DNA from: Euplotes aediculatus
Lineage: Eukaryota; Ciliophora; Spirotrichea; Euplotida; Euplotidae
Length of the DNA: 31,089 nt
Assembly (NCBI GenBank): GCA_030463445.1
Contig: JAQGFW010028460.1
Span: forward strand, 1-31,089
Reading direction: 5' to 3'
Each line of letters begins with the position of its first letter. Positions within the stretch are counted from its first letter, which is position 1. A program made the position numbers and the translations under genes. The notes under the pieces were generated by a model, which did not search any database, was not told where the DNA came from, and saw nothing but the letters and a program-made list of their open reading frames with translations. This document shows, piece after piece, positions 8,768 to 16,615 of the stretch.

Positions 8768-9724
8768 TTATTGTAGATTTTTAAGCAAAAGTTCGATATG
8801 GTGTTTAATAGACAGTTTTTTTACGACTCCTAAGCCAGGGAAATGCCCCCTTTTGTACAACTCTTCAAAGTCTTTGATTGCACTTGTATCAGTATTAATA
8901 GCTGTGTTTACGTTTACCCAATCAATCAATTTATTGAGTGCTTCTGCAAACTTTCCACCTATATCTGATGAATCTTGATTTGAATCTGAAACAAAATGAC
9001 GAATTCTTAACTTCTTTGCTGCATCAAAGTAGGTCAGGTGAATTACGATTGCATAAGGCAGAAAACCTCCTTCTGAATATCCTGCACCAATTGTCAGATA
9101 ATCCGAAAAACCTATAAAACCATCTTCTTTATAATATAAGTGGTCTTCGGTAAATGGCTCATCAATATTCTGTTTATAATCTGAATTTTTTTCAAGAGAA
9201 ATAAAATAATCATCTAATAAAACCCTTGTCTCTTCTGGAAAGTTGCGGTGATACCTTCGGCTCGTAGTACCACTGTAATTTATCAAATTATAAATTATTG
9301 GTCGATTAGATGAAAGCGAATTTTGTATTTCTGAGATATTATCTAATGAAGTGTTATGTATCAACGAAAACCCATTGAAATCAAAGTCTATTTTTTTTAC
9401 AATTTCAAGACAATTTTTAATGGATGATTCATTCGATATATTAAGTCCTATCTGAAAGTTTTCATAACCATGTACAGCACTCCTGATAGTTTGGAGTATC
9501 ACTTCGATTTCGCCTCTCAAATCTCCGACCGTAGGATTAATAATAATATTGAAGTTTACCCCCATTGCCGATAAAACTTCAATTGCTTTCTTTAAACCAG
9601 TATCCGAATCTTTTACTGGCTCAATAACTGGAGAAACAACTTTATGGTTCTCTTTAAAAATCGGAGAAAGCTCCCTTAAAGCAATCAATTCAAACTGCTT
9701 CCCACGAAGAAATGGTAGATACAT
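8768..9724 (-). CDS. sce7725 / beta-family protein
   Basis: A 318-residue soluble protein, second gene of the cassette. The opening MYLPFLRGKQFELIALREL and the following PVIEPVKD are typical of the sce7725 group within the T4 beta-protein superfamily, which often sits next to sce7726 genes. A TIM-barrel-like alternation of strands and helices (NFNIIINP, FQIGLNIS, FNGFSLIHN) runs through the first half, and a middle segment (GFSDYLTIGAGYSEGG) is also typical. The molecular role of the family is not established. It starts 4 bases after the sce7726 stop and ends directly at the RES start, so the three proteins are probably made together and may form a complex. Confidence 0.8.
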   Translation of the reverse strand: MYLPFLRGKQFELIALRELSPIFKENHKVVSPVIEPVKDSDTGLKKAIEVLSAMGVNFNIIINPTVGDLRGEIEVILQTIRSAVHGYENFQIGLNISNESSIKNCLEIVKKIDFDFNGFSLIHNTSLDNISEIQNSLSSNRPIIYNLINYSGTTSRRYHRNFPEETRVLLDDYFISLEKNSDYKQNIDEPFTEDHLYYKEDGFIGFSDYLTIGAGYSEGGFLPYAIVIHLTYFDAAKKLRIRHFVSDSNQDSSDIGGKFAEALNKLIDWVNVNTAINTDTSAIKDFEELYKRGHFPGLGVVKKLSIKHHIELLLKNLQ

Positions 9725-9728
9725 AGTA

Positions 9729-10601
9729 TCAAATCGTTGTGTCTAAAAGTTTATAAAGTATTTCATATTGCTTATTATCAAGATTTAAAGAGTAACAGAC
9801 AAATCTTAGTTCTTCGGGCAGCTCATTATTCAATAACAACTGAGGGCTTTTGATTTTTCTGGCTTTTAGTTCTTCAATAACCAATAATTGAAACTCTAAT
9901 ATAGGGATTTGTTTTATAAGCTTTAAACATTCTTTAAAAATCTGAGTGTTTGGTACATCTGGAATTGCTCCAAAGCTTTTCAAAACTATGTTCAAATACT
10001 CTTCTTTTCGGATTGTTCTGAATATAACCTCATGGTCAATGAGATTGTTATAGGTTTGAGCCTCTTTCTTTTCAATAAGACATCCCGACTTAAATTCCAA
10101 AATTCCGTAGGGACTATCGTTGTATCTTTTGGATAATTCTTCTACGTATTTATGATTAGTAACGATATATACTTTATTAGCAAAAGCTTGATAATCTTTC
10201 AGTTGATTATCTAACCTTTTGAGGCTATCCAAATCTGTCTTAATTTCAAAAATTTTTATCTCACCATTAATCAATACAATATCTGCAATAGATTTGCCAA
10301 CCTTGAATTCATCGAGCAAAACAGTATCCGATACTCCATACTGCTCAATCAAACATTTATTTAAGATTGCATTTTTGTATAGATATTCATTACAGTAGTT
10401 ATGCTCCATTTGAGCATACAATTTCACAATAAAATTATGAAAACTTACTTTTGAACAAGTGTCAATTACATTTTTACGGTGTTTTTTTACTCTCTCTTCA
10501 ATAGACAATAGAGAATTTGTCTTAATTATATTTCGTACAGTTGCCGTACTATATAAAAAAGACAAACTCCTCAAACTTTCTATTTGACTATGAGTAATCA
10601 C
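9729..10601 (-). CDS. sce7726-family protein, PD-(D/E)XK nuclease fold
   Basis: First gene of the cassette. I give the GTG start at 10601 (290 residues) because a good promoter -7 box at 10626-10633 overlaps the longer TTG start at 10628; the longer form has 299 residues, and an ATG at 10409 would lose about 65 residues of plausible helical N-terminus. In the 299-residue numbering the nuclease core reads E107, D116 in SIADIVLI, E128-I129-K130 in IKIFEIKTD, and Q142/Y146 in QLKDYQ. This is a complete PD-(D/E)XK set, so metal-dependent DNA cleavage is plausible. The helical C-terminal half (about 190-299) has no motif I recognise. sce7726 proteins occur beside sce7725 in many bacteria; their target is unknown. 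Confidence 0.8.
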   Translation of the reverse strand: MITHSQIESLRSLSFLYSTATVRNIIKTNSLLSIEERVKKHRKNVIDTCSKVSFHNFIVKLYAQMEHNYCNEYLYKNAILNKCLIEQYGVSDTVLLDEFKVGKSIADIVLINGEIKIFEIKTDLDSLKRLDNQLKDYQAFANKVYIVTNHKYVEELSKRYNDSPYGILEFKSGCLIEKKEAQTYNNLIDHEVIFRTIRKEEYLNIVLKSFGAIPDVPNTQIFKECLKLIKQIPILEFQLLVIEELKARKIKSPQLLLNNELPEELRFVCYSLNLDNKQYEILYKLLDTTI

Positions 10602-10625
10602 TATAATTTTGAAGTTATTGATGTG

Positions 10626-10654
10626 CAAAACTATTTAAATAACACCAAAATCAA
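10626..10654 (-). promoter_or_regulatory. Bacteroidota-type promoter of the cassette
   Basis: Read leftward: TTG at 10654-10652, an 18-nt spacer, then TAGTTTTG at 10633-10626. This fits the -33/-7 pattern. It lies inside the cassette, in the 52-80 bases between the pump stop and the nuclease gene, so the three genes could be expressed independently of the pump operon. Transcription would begin near 10620. Confidence 0.5.
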
Positions 10655-10680
10655 TAGTTAAACCAATTATTTTTAAAACT

Positions 10681-13600
10681 TTACCCCAAACTCGGCGGCA
10701 GCAATTTATACATCACAGGTGTAACGATACGAGTCAGAATCAATGATGAAATCAAACCGCCGATGATAACCAAAGCCAATGGCGAATAAAGTGGCGAGTG
10801 TTCTAAAACCAACGGAATCAAGCCTCCGATAGCCGTAAAAGTCGTCAGAACGATTGGAATAAACCTTGTTTCGCCTGCTTCTTCGATGGCTTCATCTATG
10901 CTTAATCCATTTTCTTTTCGTAAGAAATTGGTGTAATCTACGAGTAAAATTGAGTTTTTAACTTCGATTCCGGCCAATGCGATGATTCCAACAATTGCCG
11001 TAAACGAAAGTGAATTTCCCGAAAACAACAGAATCAAAATAGCCCCAATCATTCCCAACGGAATAACTGAAAGAACAATAAACGTACTTTTGAACGTGCG
11101 GAATTCGAGAATCAAAACCGCCATGATTCCAAACAAAGCAATGATGATGATTGTACCCAATCCGCCAAAGGTTTCGGCTTGGCGTTCGGCTTCTCCTGCA
11201 ATCGTCAAGTGATAGCCCTCCGGAAGTTTCATATTACTGATTTTATCCATGGCTTCTTTGGCAACTTTTGGCGTGAGATAACCATCGGCAATAAACGCCG
11301 AAATCGTTGTGTATCTATCTCTGTCGTAGTGATTAATACGATTTGGCGAAGTCTCGAAGCCCACCGTTGCCATCTGATTGAGCGGAATCAAACTTCCCAT
11401 CTGATTGGCAACAAACATGTGGTCGAATGCCTTCATATCGGGGTGTTGTCCACGAGGCAAACCAATATTTATATCAAATTCATCGCCATTATCGGCTTTG
11501 TACGTTCCCATATTGATTCCCGCAATCCCCATTCTGATGGTTCGGTCAATATCCACCGTCGGAATTCCGTACATTCCAGCTTTATCTTTGTTGATATTCA
11601 CCCGCAAATCCGTACTGATGGCCGACATCGGATTATTCACATAAATTGTTCCTTTGGTTTCTTTGAATTGCTTCTCGATTCGTGCCGAAATACTTCTCAA
11701 CGAATCTAAATTATCGCCAAAAATTCTTACGGCCAAAGGTGCTTCTACGGGGGCTCCTTGCTCAAACTCTATCACTCGGATTTTAGCTCCCGGAAACGAT
11801 TCAAATGATTTACGCAATTTATTAATCAATTCGGTACGTTCAGGTACTTCGGTGTTTTCTTGTAATTGTACAAACAACTGGGCAAAATTACTCTGCGAAC
11901 CTCCCGACGGAATCGTATTATAGTAGATTCGTGGATTGGTTTTGCCGATATTCGTTGCGTAATTTCTTACGACTTCGTGTTTTGAAAGTTCTTTTTCGAC
12001 AAATCGAGCTACTTTATCGGTTTCGCTCAGATTTGAACCGATAGGTGTTTCGATATTGATGAGAAACTGCGGTTTTTCGGATTTCGGAAAAACACTCACC
12101 CCAATCACTTTTATCAAGGTTAAACTTGCCCCAAACATTGAGAAAGCAATCAACAAAGTAATGAACGGATGGCGAAGCGACCAATGCAAAATCTTGCGGT
12201 ATGAGCCTTCGATACCTTTTTTCATTAATCTCAAAACGATGTTTCCTTCGTGGCTTTCTTCACGTGGCATGATTTGGCTCGCTAAAAATGGCACAACTGT
12301 AAGCGAAACAAACAAAGACGCAACGATGGTTGTGATAACGGCCATTGGCAGGCTTCGGATGAAATCTCCAGCCGATTCGGGCAAGAAACAAAGCGGCAAA
12401 AATGCTAAAATAAGCGTAGCTGTACAGCCCACAACTGCCAAGCCGATTTGTTTGGTGGCTTCGATGGCAGCGTCTCGACGTGAATAGCCTTCTCGTAAGA
12501 ATCGGGCGATGTTTTCGACAACCACGATAGAATCATCCACCAATAAACCCAACGAAATCACCATGCCCACAACCGATAGCTGATTGATGCTGAATCCGAG
12601 AATGTCTAAGCCTGTAAGACCAATTGCCAACGAAAGCGGAATCGAAATCATCACGACGATTGAGGCTCGGATTCCCAACGGAATGAGCGTAATGAGTACC
12701 AAAACAATGGCGATTCCGAAATCACGAGCCAAGCCAAGGAGGCGTTTTGAAACCGATTTTGCTTGGTCGAAACTCTTCTCAAATGTAATATGCGGAGGTA
12801 ATGTTTTGGCAAATTCTTCGATAGCGGGGTCGAGTTGTTTCTGAACATCAAAAATATTGGTGTTTTGCTTTTGGGTAGCCGTTACAAAAACCGCTCTTTT
12901 GCCATTTAGACGTGCTTTGTAGGTTTCTTCTTCGTAGTCGAAAGCCACATCGGCGATGTCTCGCATGTAGGTAACAGTCGTACCCGACGATGAAACAATC
13001 GTATTTTTGATTTCTTCGATGTCTTCGTAGCTACCCGAAGTTTTTACGTTGAATTTACGACTTCCGATTTCGATAGCACCCGCCGGAATATTGGCATTCT
13101 CGGATTGGATTGCTCCCAATACTCGATTCAACGGAATCCGATATTGAGCCATTTTATCAAGATTTATCGTTACCCGAACTTGTCTTTCGGGATACGCCCA
13201 CGTTTCGACAGTTTTCAAGGTTTTTATCTTGATAAGTTTATCTTTCAGAGCTTCGGCTTGCTTTTCGAGCTCGGCATACGGTGCAGTTTCAGACATAATG
13301 GCCGTTTGAACAATATTTACGCCTTCGGGTGTGAAACGGAGTACATCCAAACTGTAAATATCGGCTGGAAGTTTGGTGCGTAGGGCATTGACCTCACGCA
13401 TTACTTCGTTGTATTTTTCTTCGGTATCAATTTCGTGTTTGAATTCTAAACGAACGTTTGCTACACCATCGTCGGCGGTTGAGATAATCTTCTTAATATC
13501 AGCGATTTCGGAGAGTTTTTCTTCGATTGGGTCCACGATGAGTTTCTCCATATCGGCAGGACTTGTGCCGGGGTAAATCACAATGACCGAGTTAAATGTT

Positions 13601-13725
13601 GCCTTCAAAGTCGGGTCTTCGGCTTTGGGCATATTGAGAAGTGAACTAATCCCCAACGCCAGAATCATCACAAAAATGACGATTGTGAATTGGTAGTTCT
13701 TAACGCTAAATTCTGCTATTTTCAT
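10681..13725 (-). CDS. RND efflux pump permease (AcrB/HAE family)
   Basis: A 1,014-residue inner-membrane transporter of normal family length. It has an N-terminal span (residues about 13-30), a large periplasmic loop, spans around 335-480, a second loop, and closing spans about 860-1005. The proton-relay residues are present: D397/D398 in GLLVDDSIVVVENI and K923 in GIEVKNSILLVDY. It should export lipophilic compounds using the proton gradient, together with the fusion protein and TolC encoded in the same cluster. A PIN toxin-antitoxin pair now lies between it and the fusion protein gene on the opposite strand. Its last 21 codons are duplicated at 7604-7669, and the sce7726-sce7725-RES cassette follows directly downstream. 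Substrate unknown. Confidence 0.95.
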   Translation of the reverse strand: MKIAEFSVKNYQFTIVIFVMILALGISSLLNMPKAEDPTLKATFNSVIVIYPGTSPADMEKLIVDPIEEKLSEIADIKKIISTADDGVANVRLEFKHEIDTEEKYNEVMREVNALRTKLPADIYSLDVLRFTPEGVNIVQTAIMSETAPYAELEKQAEALKDKLIKIKTLKTVETWAYPERQVRVTINLDKMAQYRIPLNRVLGAIQSENANIPAGAIEIGSRKFNVKTSGSYEDIEEIKNTIVSSSGTTVTYMRDIADVAFDYEEETYKARLNGKRAVFVTATQKQNTNIFDVQKQLDPAIEEFAKTLPPHITFEKSFDQAKSVSKRLLGLARDFGIAIVLVLITLIPLGIRASIVVMISIPLSLAIGLTGLDILGFSINQLSVVGMVISLGLLVDDSIVVVENIARFLREGYSRRDAAIEATKQIGLAVVGCTATLILAFLPLCFLPESAGDFIRSLPMAVITTIVASLFVSLTVVPFLASQIMPREESHEGNIVLRLMKKGIEGSYRKILHWSLRHPFITLLIAFSMFGASLTLIKVIGVSVFPKSEKPQFLINIETPIGSNLSETDKVARFVEKELSKHEVVRNYATNIGKTNPRIYYNTIPSGGSQSNFAQLFVQLQENTEVPERTELINKLRKSFESFPGAKIRVIEFEQGAPVEAPLAVRIFGDNLDSLRSISARIEKQFKETKGTIYVNNPMSAISTDLRVNINKDKAGMYGIPTVDIDRTIRMGIAGINMGTYKADNGDEFDINIGLPRGQHPDMKAFDHMFVANQMGSLIPLNQMATVGFETSPNRINHYDRDRYTTISAFIADGYLTPKVAKEAMDKISNMKLPEGYHLTIAGEAERQAETFGGLGTIIIIALFGIMAVLILEFRTFKSTFIVLSVIPLGMIGAILILLFSGNSLSFTAIVGIIALAGIEVKNSILLVDYTNFLRKENGLSIDEAIEEAGETRFIPIVLTTFTAIGGLIPLVLEHSPLYSPLALVIIGGLISSLILTRIVTPVMYKLLPPSLG
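10682..10747. repeat. 66-bp direct repeat, right copy (in-frame end of the pump gene)
   Basis: The partner of 7604-7669, with two silent differences. This copy is continuous with the pump gene and supplies its present last 21 codons and TAA stop. Confidence 0.9.
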
Positions 13726-13770
13726 AATATTTGATAAATTCTATTTAACTTTCGGAAAAATAACTGGCTT

Positions 13771-13983
13771 ATGATAACAGCTTCAAATAAACTGTCTAAT
13801 GTTCAATTAGAATTATTAAAAACCTTTTCTTATGAACTACCCGACGAGGAGATTCAAGAATTAAAACAGGTTTTAGTAAAGTTTTTTGCCGACAGGATTC
13901 GTAAACGAACTGGGAAAATCTGGCAACAAAAAGGCTATTCAGAACAAACTATGCAAGATTGGCTAAATGATGAAAACCAATAA
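13771..13983 (+). CDS. Putative antitoxin of a PIN toxin pair
   Basis: A 70-residue, mostly helical, charged protein (LPDEEIQELKQVLVKFFADR, then a basic RIRKRTGK stretch). I do not recognise a named antitoxin fold; the call rests on its overlap of 17 bases with the PIN gene and on size, as small proteins of this kind commonly precede PIN toxins in Bacteroidota. The pair runs opposite to the surrounding efflux operon. A weak -7-like AATATTTG lies upstream within the intergenic DNA; I see no clear -33 box. Confidence 0.7.
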   Translation: MITASNKLSNVQLELLKTFSYELPDEEIQELKQVLVKFFADRIRKRTGKIWQQKGYSEQTMQDWLNDENQ

Positions 13984-14395
13984 GCCTATTGTTTTGCTCG
14001 ACACTAATGTCTTTTTGGTGACACTATCACCTTATTCAAAATACGCTCCTATCTTTGATGCCCTCATAGAAGGTAAATTCATTTTGGTAATTAGCAATGA
14101 AATCCTTTCTGAATACGCTGAAATTATAGGGCAACGGTACGATAAAGAGACTGTTAATGATATTTTCAACTTATTGATTCATCTCGAAAACGTGCTAAAA
14201 CAAGAAGTGTACTTCAATTGGCATTTTATCGAAACCGATAAAGATGATAATAAGTTTGTCGATTGTGCTATCGCTGTTCGTGCCGATTTTTTAGTTACAA
14301 ATGACCGACATTTTAACATATTTGATAAAAACCATTTCCCATTTATCAATGTGGTAAAGGCAGATGATTTTTTAGAATTCATAAACGAACTGTAG
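13967..14395 (+). CDS. PIN-domain toxin (type II toxin-antitoxin, PIN family)
   Basis: A 142-residue single-domain PIN protein. The acidic metal site is complete: D12 in LLDTNVFL, E45 in ISNEILSEY, D99 in DDNKFVDCA and D113 in VTNDRHF. PIN toxins cleave RNA with Mg2+ or Mn2+ and are silenced by the upstream antitoxin. Two ATG codons (13967, 13970) lie in tandem within the antitoxin gene, so translation is coupled. The stop at 14393-14395 is one base from the stop of the fusion protein gene on the other strand, so the pair fits very tightly into the pump operon. The gene looks whole. Confidence 0.85.
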   Translation: MMKTNKPIVLLDTNVFLVTLSPYSKYAPIFDALIEGKFILVISNEILSEYAEIIGQRYDKETVNDIFNLLIHLENVLKQEVYFNWHFIETDKDDNKFVDCAIAVRADFLVTNDRHFNIFDKNHFPFINVVKADDFLEFINEL

Positions 14396-14396
14396 T

Positions 14397-15437
14397 TCAT
14401 TTACTTACCTTAACCTTAGCTTTATCGCTCAAAAAATTCGCTCCACTCACTACCACTTGAGTACCTTCTGCAATGCTCCCCGAAATCTCAACGTCTGTTC
14501 CGATGATTCTACCAATAGTAATAGGGTTCTTGGTAACAGTCTGATTATCAGCATTAAGCGTATAAACAAAACCTTTTGACCCATCGCCTTCGATGATTGA
14601 TTCGACTGGTACTACCAACGAAGAAGCCTGATTGGCTTGCACGATTTCGGCTTTGGCAACGAAGCCCGAAACCAATTTATAACCCGCAGGATTTTGGATT
14701 TGTAGCTCGACCTCAAAAGTTCCCGTTGCGGGGTTTACCGTTTGGGCAATCTGTGTAATGGCTGCCGCAAAAGGCGTATTTGGATAGGCGTCCAAATAAA
14801 CGGTGGCCTTATCTCCCATTTTTACCTTCACGACATCTCTATCGGCAAGACCAATGTTTACGATGTAGGCTGACTCGCCAGTTGCCAAAATAAACGCAGG
14901 AGCAAAAGGCGTGATTAACTCGCCTTGTTCTGAGATTTTTCGTAAGATTCTTCCGCTTGTTGGGGCGTAAATCTTTGAAAGTTTTTGGTTGAATTCGGCG
15001 ACTTGCACACTCTGCGTAGCAACATCAAAACCCGTTGTGGCGTCTTGCAAATTGGTTAGTGTAGCTGCCGAATCAGCGTAGAGTTTTTTGACTCTTTCTA
15101 AATCTCGTTGGGCTTTTGTAAGTCCGATTTTGGCTTGATTGACTTGTGCATCAATCTCCGATAAATCTAATTCTGCTAAAAGTTGCCCTGTCTTCACGAA
15201 TTGACCTTCGTTTACATAGATTCTTTTAATCATTCCGCCAGTTTTAAAGGCCAATTTCATTTCTGATTTCGATGCCAAAACGCCGCTTCCGATAATGGCT
15301 TGACTCAAGGATTTACGAAGTACAGGCTGAACCGTAATCGTCTGCACCTCCTCAACAACTTGCTGTTTTTGCTCTTCTTTTTTGCCACAACTAATTGATA
15401 TTATGGCGATTGAAAGAATTAATAAATACTTTTTCAT
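14397..15437 (-). CDS. Efflux RND periplasmic adaptor (membrane fusion protein), lipoprotein
   Basis: A 346-residue lipoprotein: signal sequence with a lipobox ending in C17 (ISISCGKK), so it is anchored by lipid. It has the adaptor order barrel-sandwich (GGMIKRIYVNEGQFVKTGQL), alpha-hairpin (residues about 95-150), return lipoyl half (IYAPTSGRILRKISEQGEL), beta-barrel, and membrane-proximal domain. It bridges the RND permease and TolC across the periplasm. It begins 12 bases after the oxidoreductase stop, so it belongs to the same leftward unit. Its natural neighbour, the RND gene, is separated from it by the inserted PIN toxin-antitoxin pair. Confidence 0.93.
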   Translation of the reverse strand: MKKYLLILSIAIISISCGKKEEQKQQVVEEVQTITVQPVLRKSLSQAIIGSGVLASKSEMKLAFKTGGMIKRIYVNEGQFVKTGQLLAELDLSEIDAQVNQAKIGLTKAQRDLERVKKLYADSAATLTNLQDATTGFDVATQSVQVAEFNQKLSKIYAPTSGRILRKISEQGELITPFAPAFILATGESAYIVNIGLADRDVVKVKMGDKATVYLDAYPNTPFAAAITQIAQTVNPATGTFEVELQIQNPAGYKLVSGFVAKAEIVQANQASSLVVPVESIIEGDGSKGFVYTLNADNQTVTKNPITIGRIIGTDVEISGSIAEGTQVVVSGANFLSDKAKVKVSK

Positions 15438-15449
15438 ATCTTCTCGGTA

Positions 15450-16028
15450 TTATTTTTGTTTAAATCCTAATTTTTCTAATTTCTTAATCCAATCGGTTCG
15501 GTACGAATCTTTCGACAACCTCAACGGTCCAATGGTGGTAGTATGCACGGGTTTTATTCCGCAAAATTCAAAAGTGAGTTTTTTCATGGCGTTGTAAGAC
15601 GGTTGTCTGTAAACAAGCCAGTAATACCAAGCGGGCTGGTCGAGTGTACTAACGATATGCCCTGTTTTACCCTTGTATAGTTTATCCCACCAAACTGAGT
15701 TTTCACGTTTCTGAAAGGCGATTCCGGGAAGAAATGTTCGGTCAATAAAACCTTTTAACAATGCTGGAACAGACCCCCACCAAACAGGATAAAAAATAAC
15801 GATATGTTCTGCCCATTTGATTTTTTCGATAGCAGCGAGCAAATCGGGTTCTAATTCGGTTCGTTTACGATATCCAAATTGAAGGTTTGGGTTAAAGACC
15901 AATTCTCGTACTACAATTTCTTTTATATCGGCCCCTGATTGGGTAGCACCTTTTCGATAAGCATCAAAAAGTGCGGCATTGAAACTTTCGGGGTCTGGAT
16001 GCCCATTTATTAATAGAATCTTTTTCAT
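15450..16028 (-). CDS. NAD(P)H-dependent oxidoreductase, flavodoxin-like fold
   Basis: A 192-residue cytosolic protein of the NAD(P)H quinone oxidoreductase / flavodoxin_2 group. The N-terminus ILLINGHPDPESFNAAL is the FMN/FAD phosphate loop and FYPVWWGSVPALLKGFIDR the flavin-side motif. Such enzymes reduce quinones, nitro or azo compounds by two electrons, which fits a detoxification cluster beside an efflux pump. Its start overlaps the stop of the DUF3995 gene by 4 bases (ATGA), showing translational coupling. Confidence 0.88.
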   Translation of the reverse strand: MKKILLINGHPDPESFNAALFDAYRKGATQSGADIKEIVVRELVFNPNLQFGYRKRTELEPDLLAAIEKIKWAEHIVIFYPVWWGSVPALLKGFIDRTFLPGIAFQKRENSVWWDKLYKGKTGHIVSTLDQPAWYYWLVYRQPSYNAMKKLTFEFCGIKPVHTTTIGPLRLSKDSYRTDWIKKLEKLGFKQK

Positions 16029-16438
16029 AAAAAATTGATAATCAAACTATTAATTCCTAAAAAAAGGCAAAGAGGTGAGTAAAATTTAGTATCCATTTCG
16101 GCAAATTTTGAGTTTTTTACGGTCTTGAAAAAACCAACATATTTGAACTCGCCAATGGCTCTTGTGATGAATACTACTGCCAATATCAAGACCCCATATT
16201 GTTTTATGAATAGTGGCAATTGTATCGAAAATATCGGTATTTTGCTCAGATAAATAATGGCAAATCCTAAAAAGACGAATGCTACTACGGTTGTTGCCAA
16301 TACACTTGGCTTGATAAGTTTTGTACTTTTTATCTCTGGGAAAACCCTATCGGTTGCCCATCGTCCGCCAAATGCCCAATAGAAATGTATAGCGGAAATG
16401 ATTGTTAAAATGATGACGTTTATAATTGATAGTATCAT
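16025..16438 (-). CDS. DUF3995 membrane protein
   Basis: A 137-residue protein with four predicted membrane spans (about 2-22, 46-66, 78-96, 118-136). The early IHFYWAFGGRWATDRVFP and the central RAIGEFKYVGFFK stretch are typical of the DUF3995 family, whose function is unknown. It is coupled to the oxidoreductase gene. Upstream lies the palindromic repeat block that carries the DUF559 gene, so its original link to the NAD(P)-binding protein gene has been widened by that insertion. Confidence 0.85.
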   Translation of the reverse strand: MILSIINVIILTIISAIHFYWAFGGRWATDRVFPEIKSTKLIKPSVLATTVVAFVFLGFAIIYLSKIPIFSIQLPLFIKQYGVLILAVVFITRAIGEFKYVGFFKTVKNSKFAEMDTKFYSPLCLFLGINSLIINFL

Positions 16439-16464
16439 GTTTTTTTTGATGATTATGGGATTTC

Positions 16465-16601
16465 CCCACCGTAGCGACGGCTTCGCCTCGTCTGCCGACT
16501 TCGTCAGACACCCCCTCTAAGGAGGGGATTTTTAAATATTCCTCGCTTGGGCGGGGTGGCAGGATATTTTGAAACTTCAAAAATATCCTGACGGGGTGGG
16601 T
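16465..16601. repeat. REP-like palindromic block, left flank of the DUF559 gene
   Basis: GC-rich nested palindromes unlike the surrounding DNA. They include cccctctaaggagggg (16512-16527), a long hairpin with arms caggatattttgaa / ttcaaaaatatcctg (about 16560-16590), and gacggggtgggt (16590-16601). The last is the exact inverse complement of 17062-17073 on the other side of the DUF559 gene. The clusters gtctg/cagac at about 16489-16509 add a further hairpin. Confidence 0.75.
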
Positions 16602-16613
16602 CTGCCCAGATGC
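16596..16613. repeat. 18-bp direct repeat, left copy
   Basis: gtgggtctgcccagatgc here and gtgggtcttcccagatgc at 17166-17183 differ at one base. The copies lie 570 bases apart: one just before the DUF559 stop, one just after the right palindrome block and 9 bases before the stop of the next gene. Confidence 0.7.
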
Positions 16614-16615
16614 CT

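Larger units (their letters stand above)
7604..10681. mobile_element. Inserted defence-like cassette (sce7726-sce7725-RES) at the 3' end of the RND pump gene
   Basis: A 3,078-bp unit made of three tightly packed leftward genes plus one copy of the 66-bp repeat. The repeats fall exactly at the pump gene's 3' end, so the pump reading frame stays whole, as with islands that integrate at gene ends and restore them. The unit looks more AT-rich than the pump gene beside it. It encodes no integrase, transposase or resolvase, so it would need an outside enzyme or homologous recombination to move. The name reflects family membership; the defence role is inferred. Confidence 0.7.

Noticed and set aside
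11179-11709. 176-residue rightward frame inside the RND pump gene
   Set aside because: A shadow of the long, well-supported pump gene; no motif or start context.
16347-16580. 77-residue leftward frame with Pro, Ser and Gly-rich start overlapping the DUF3995 gene
   Set aside because: It runs through the palindromic repeat block and then out of frame into the DUF3995 gene. Its peptide is the translation of repeats, with no plausible fold.
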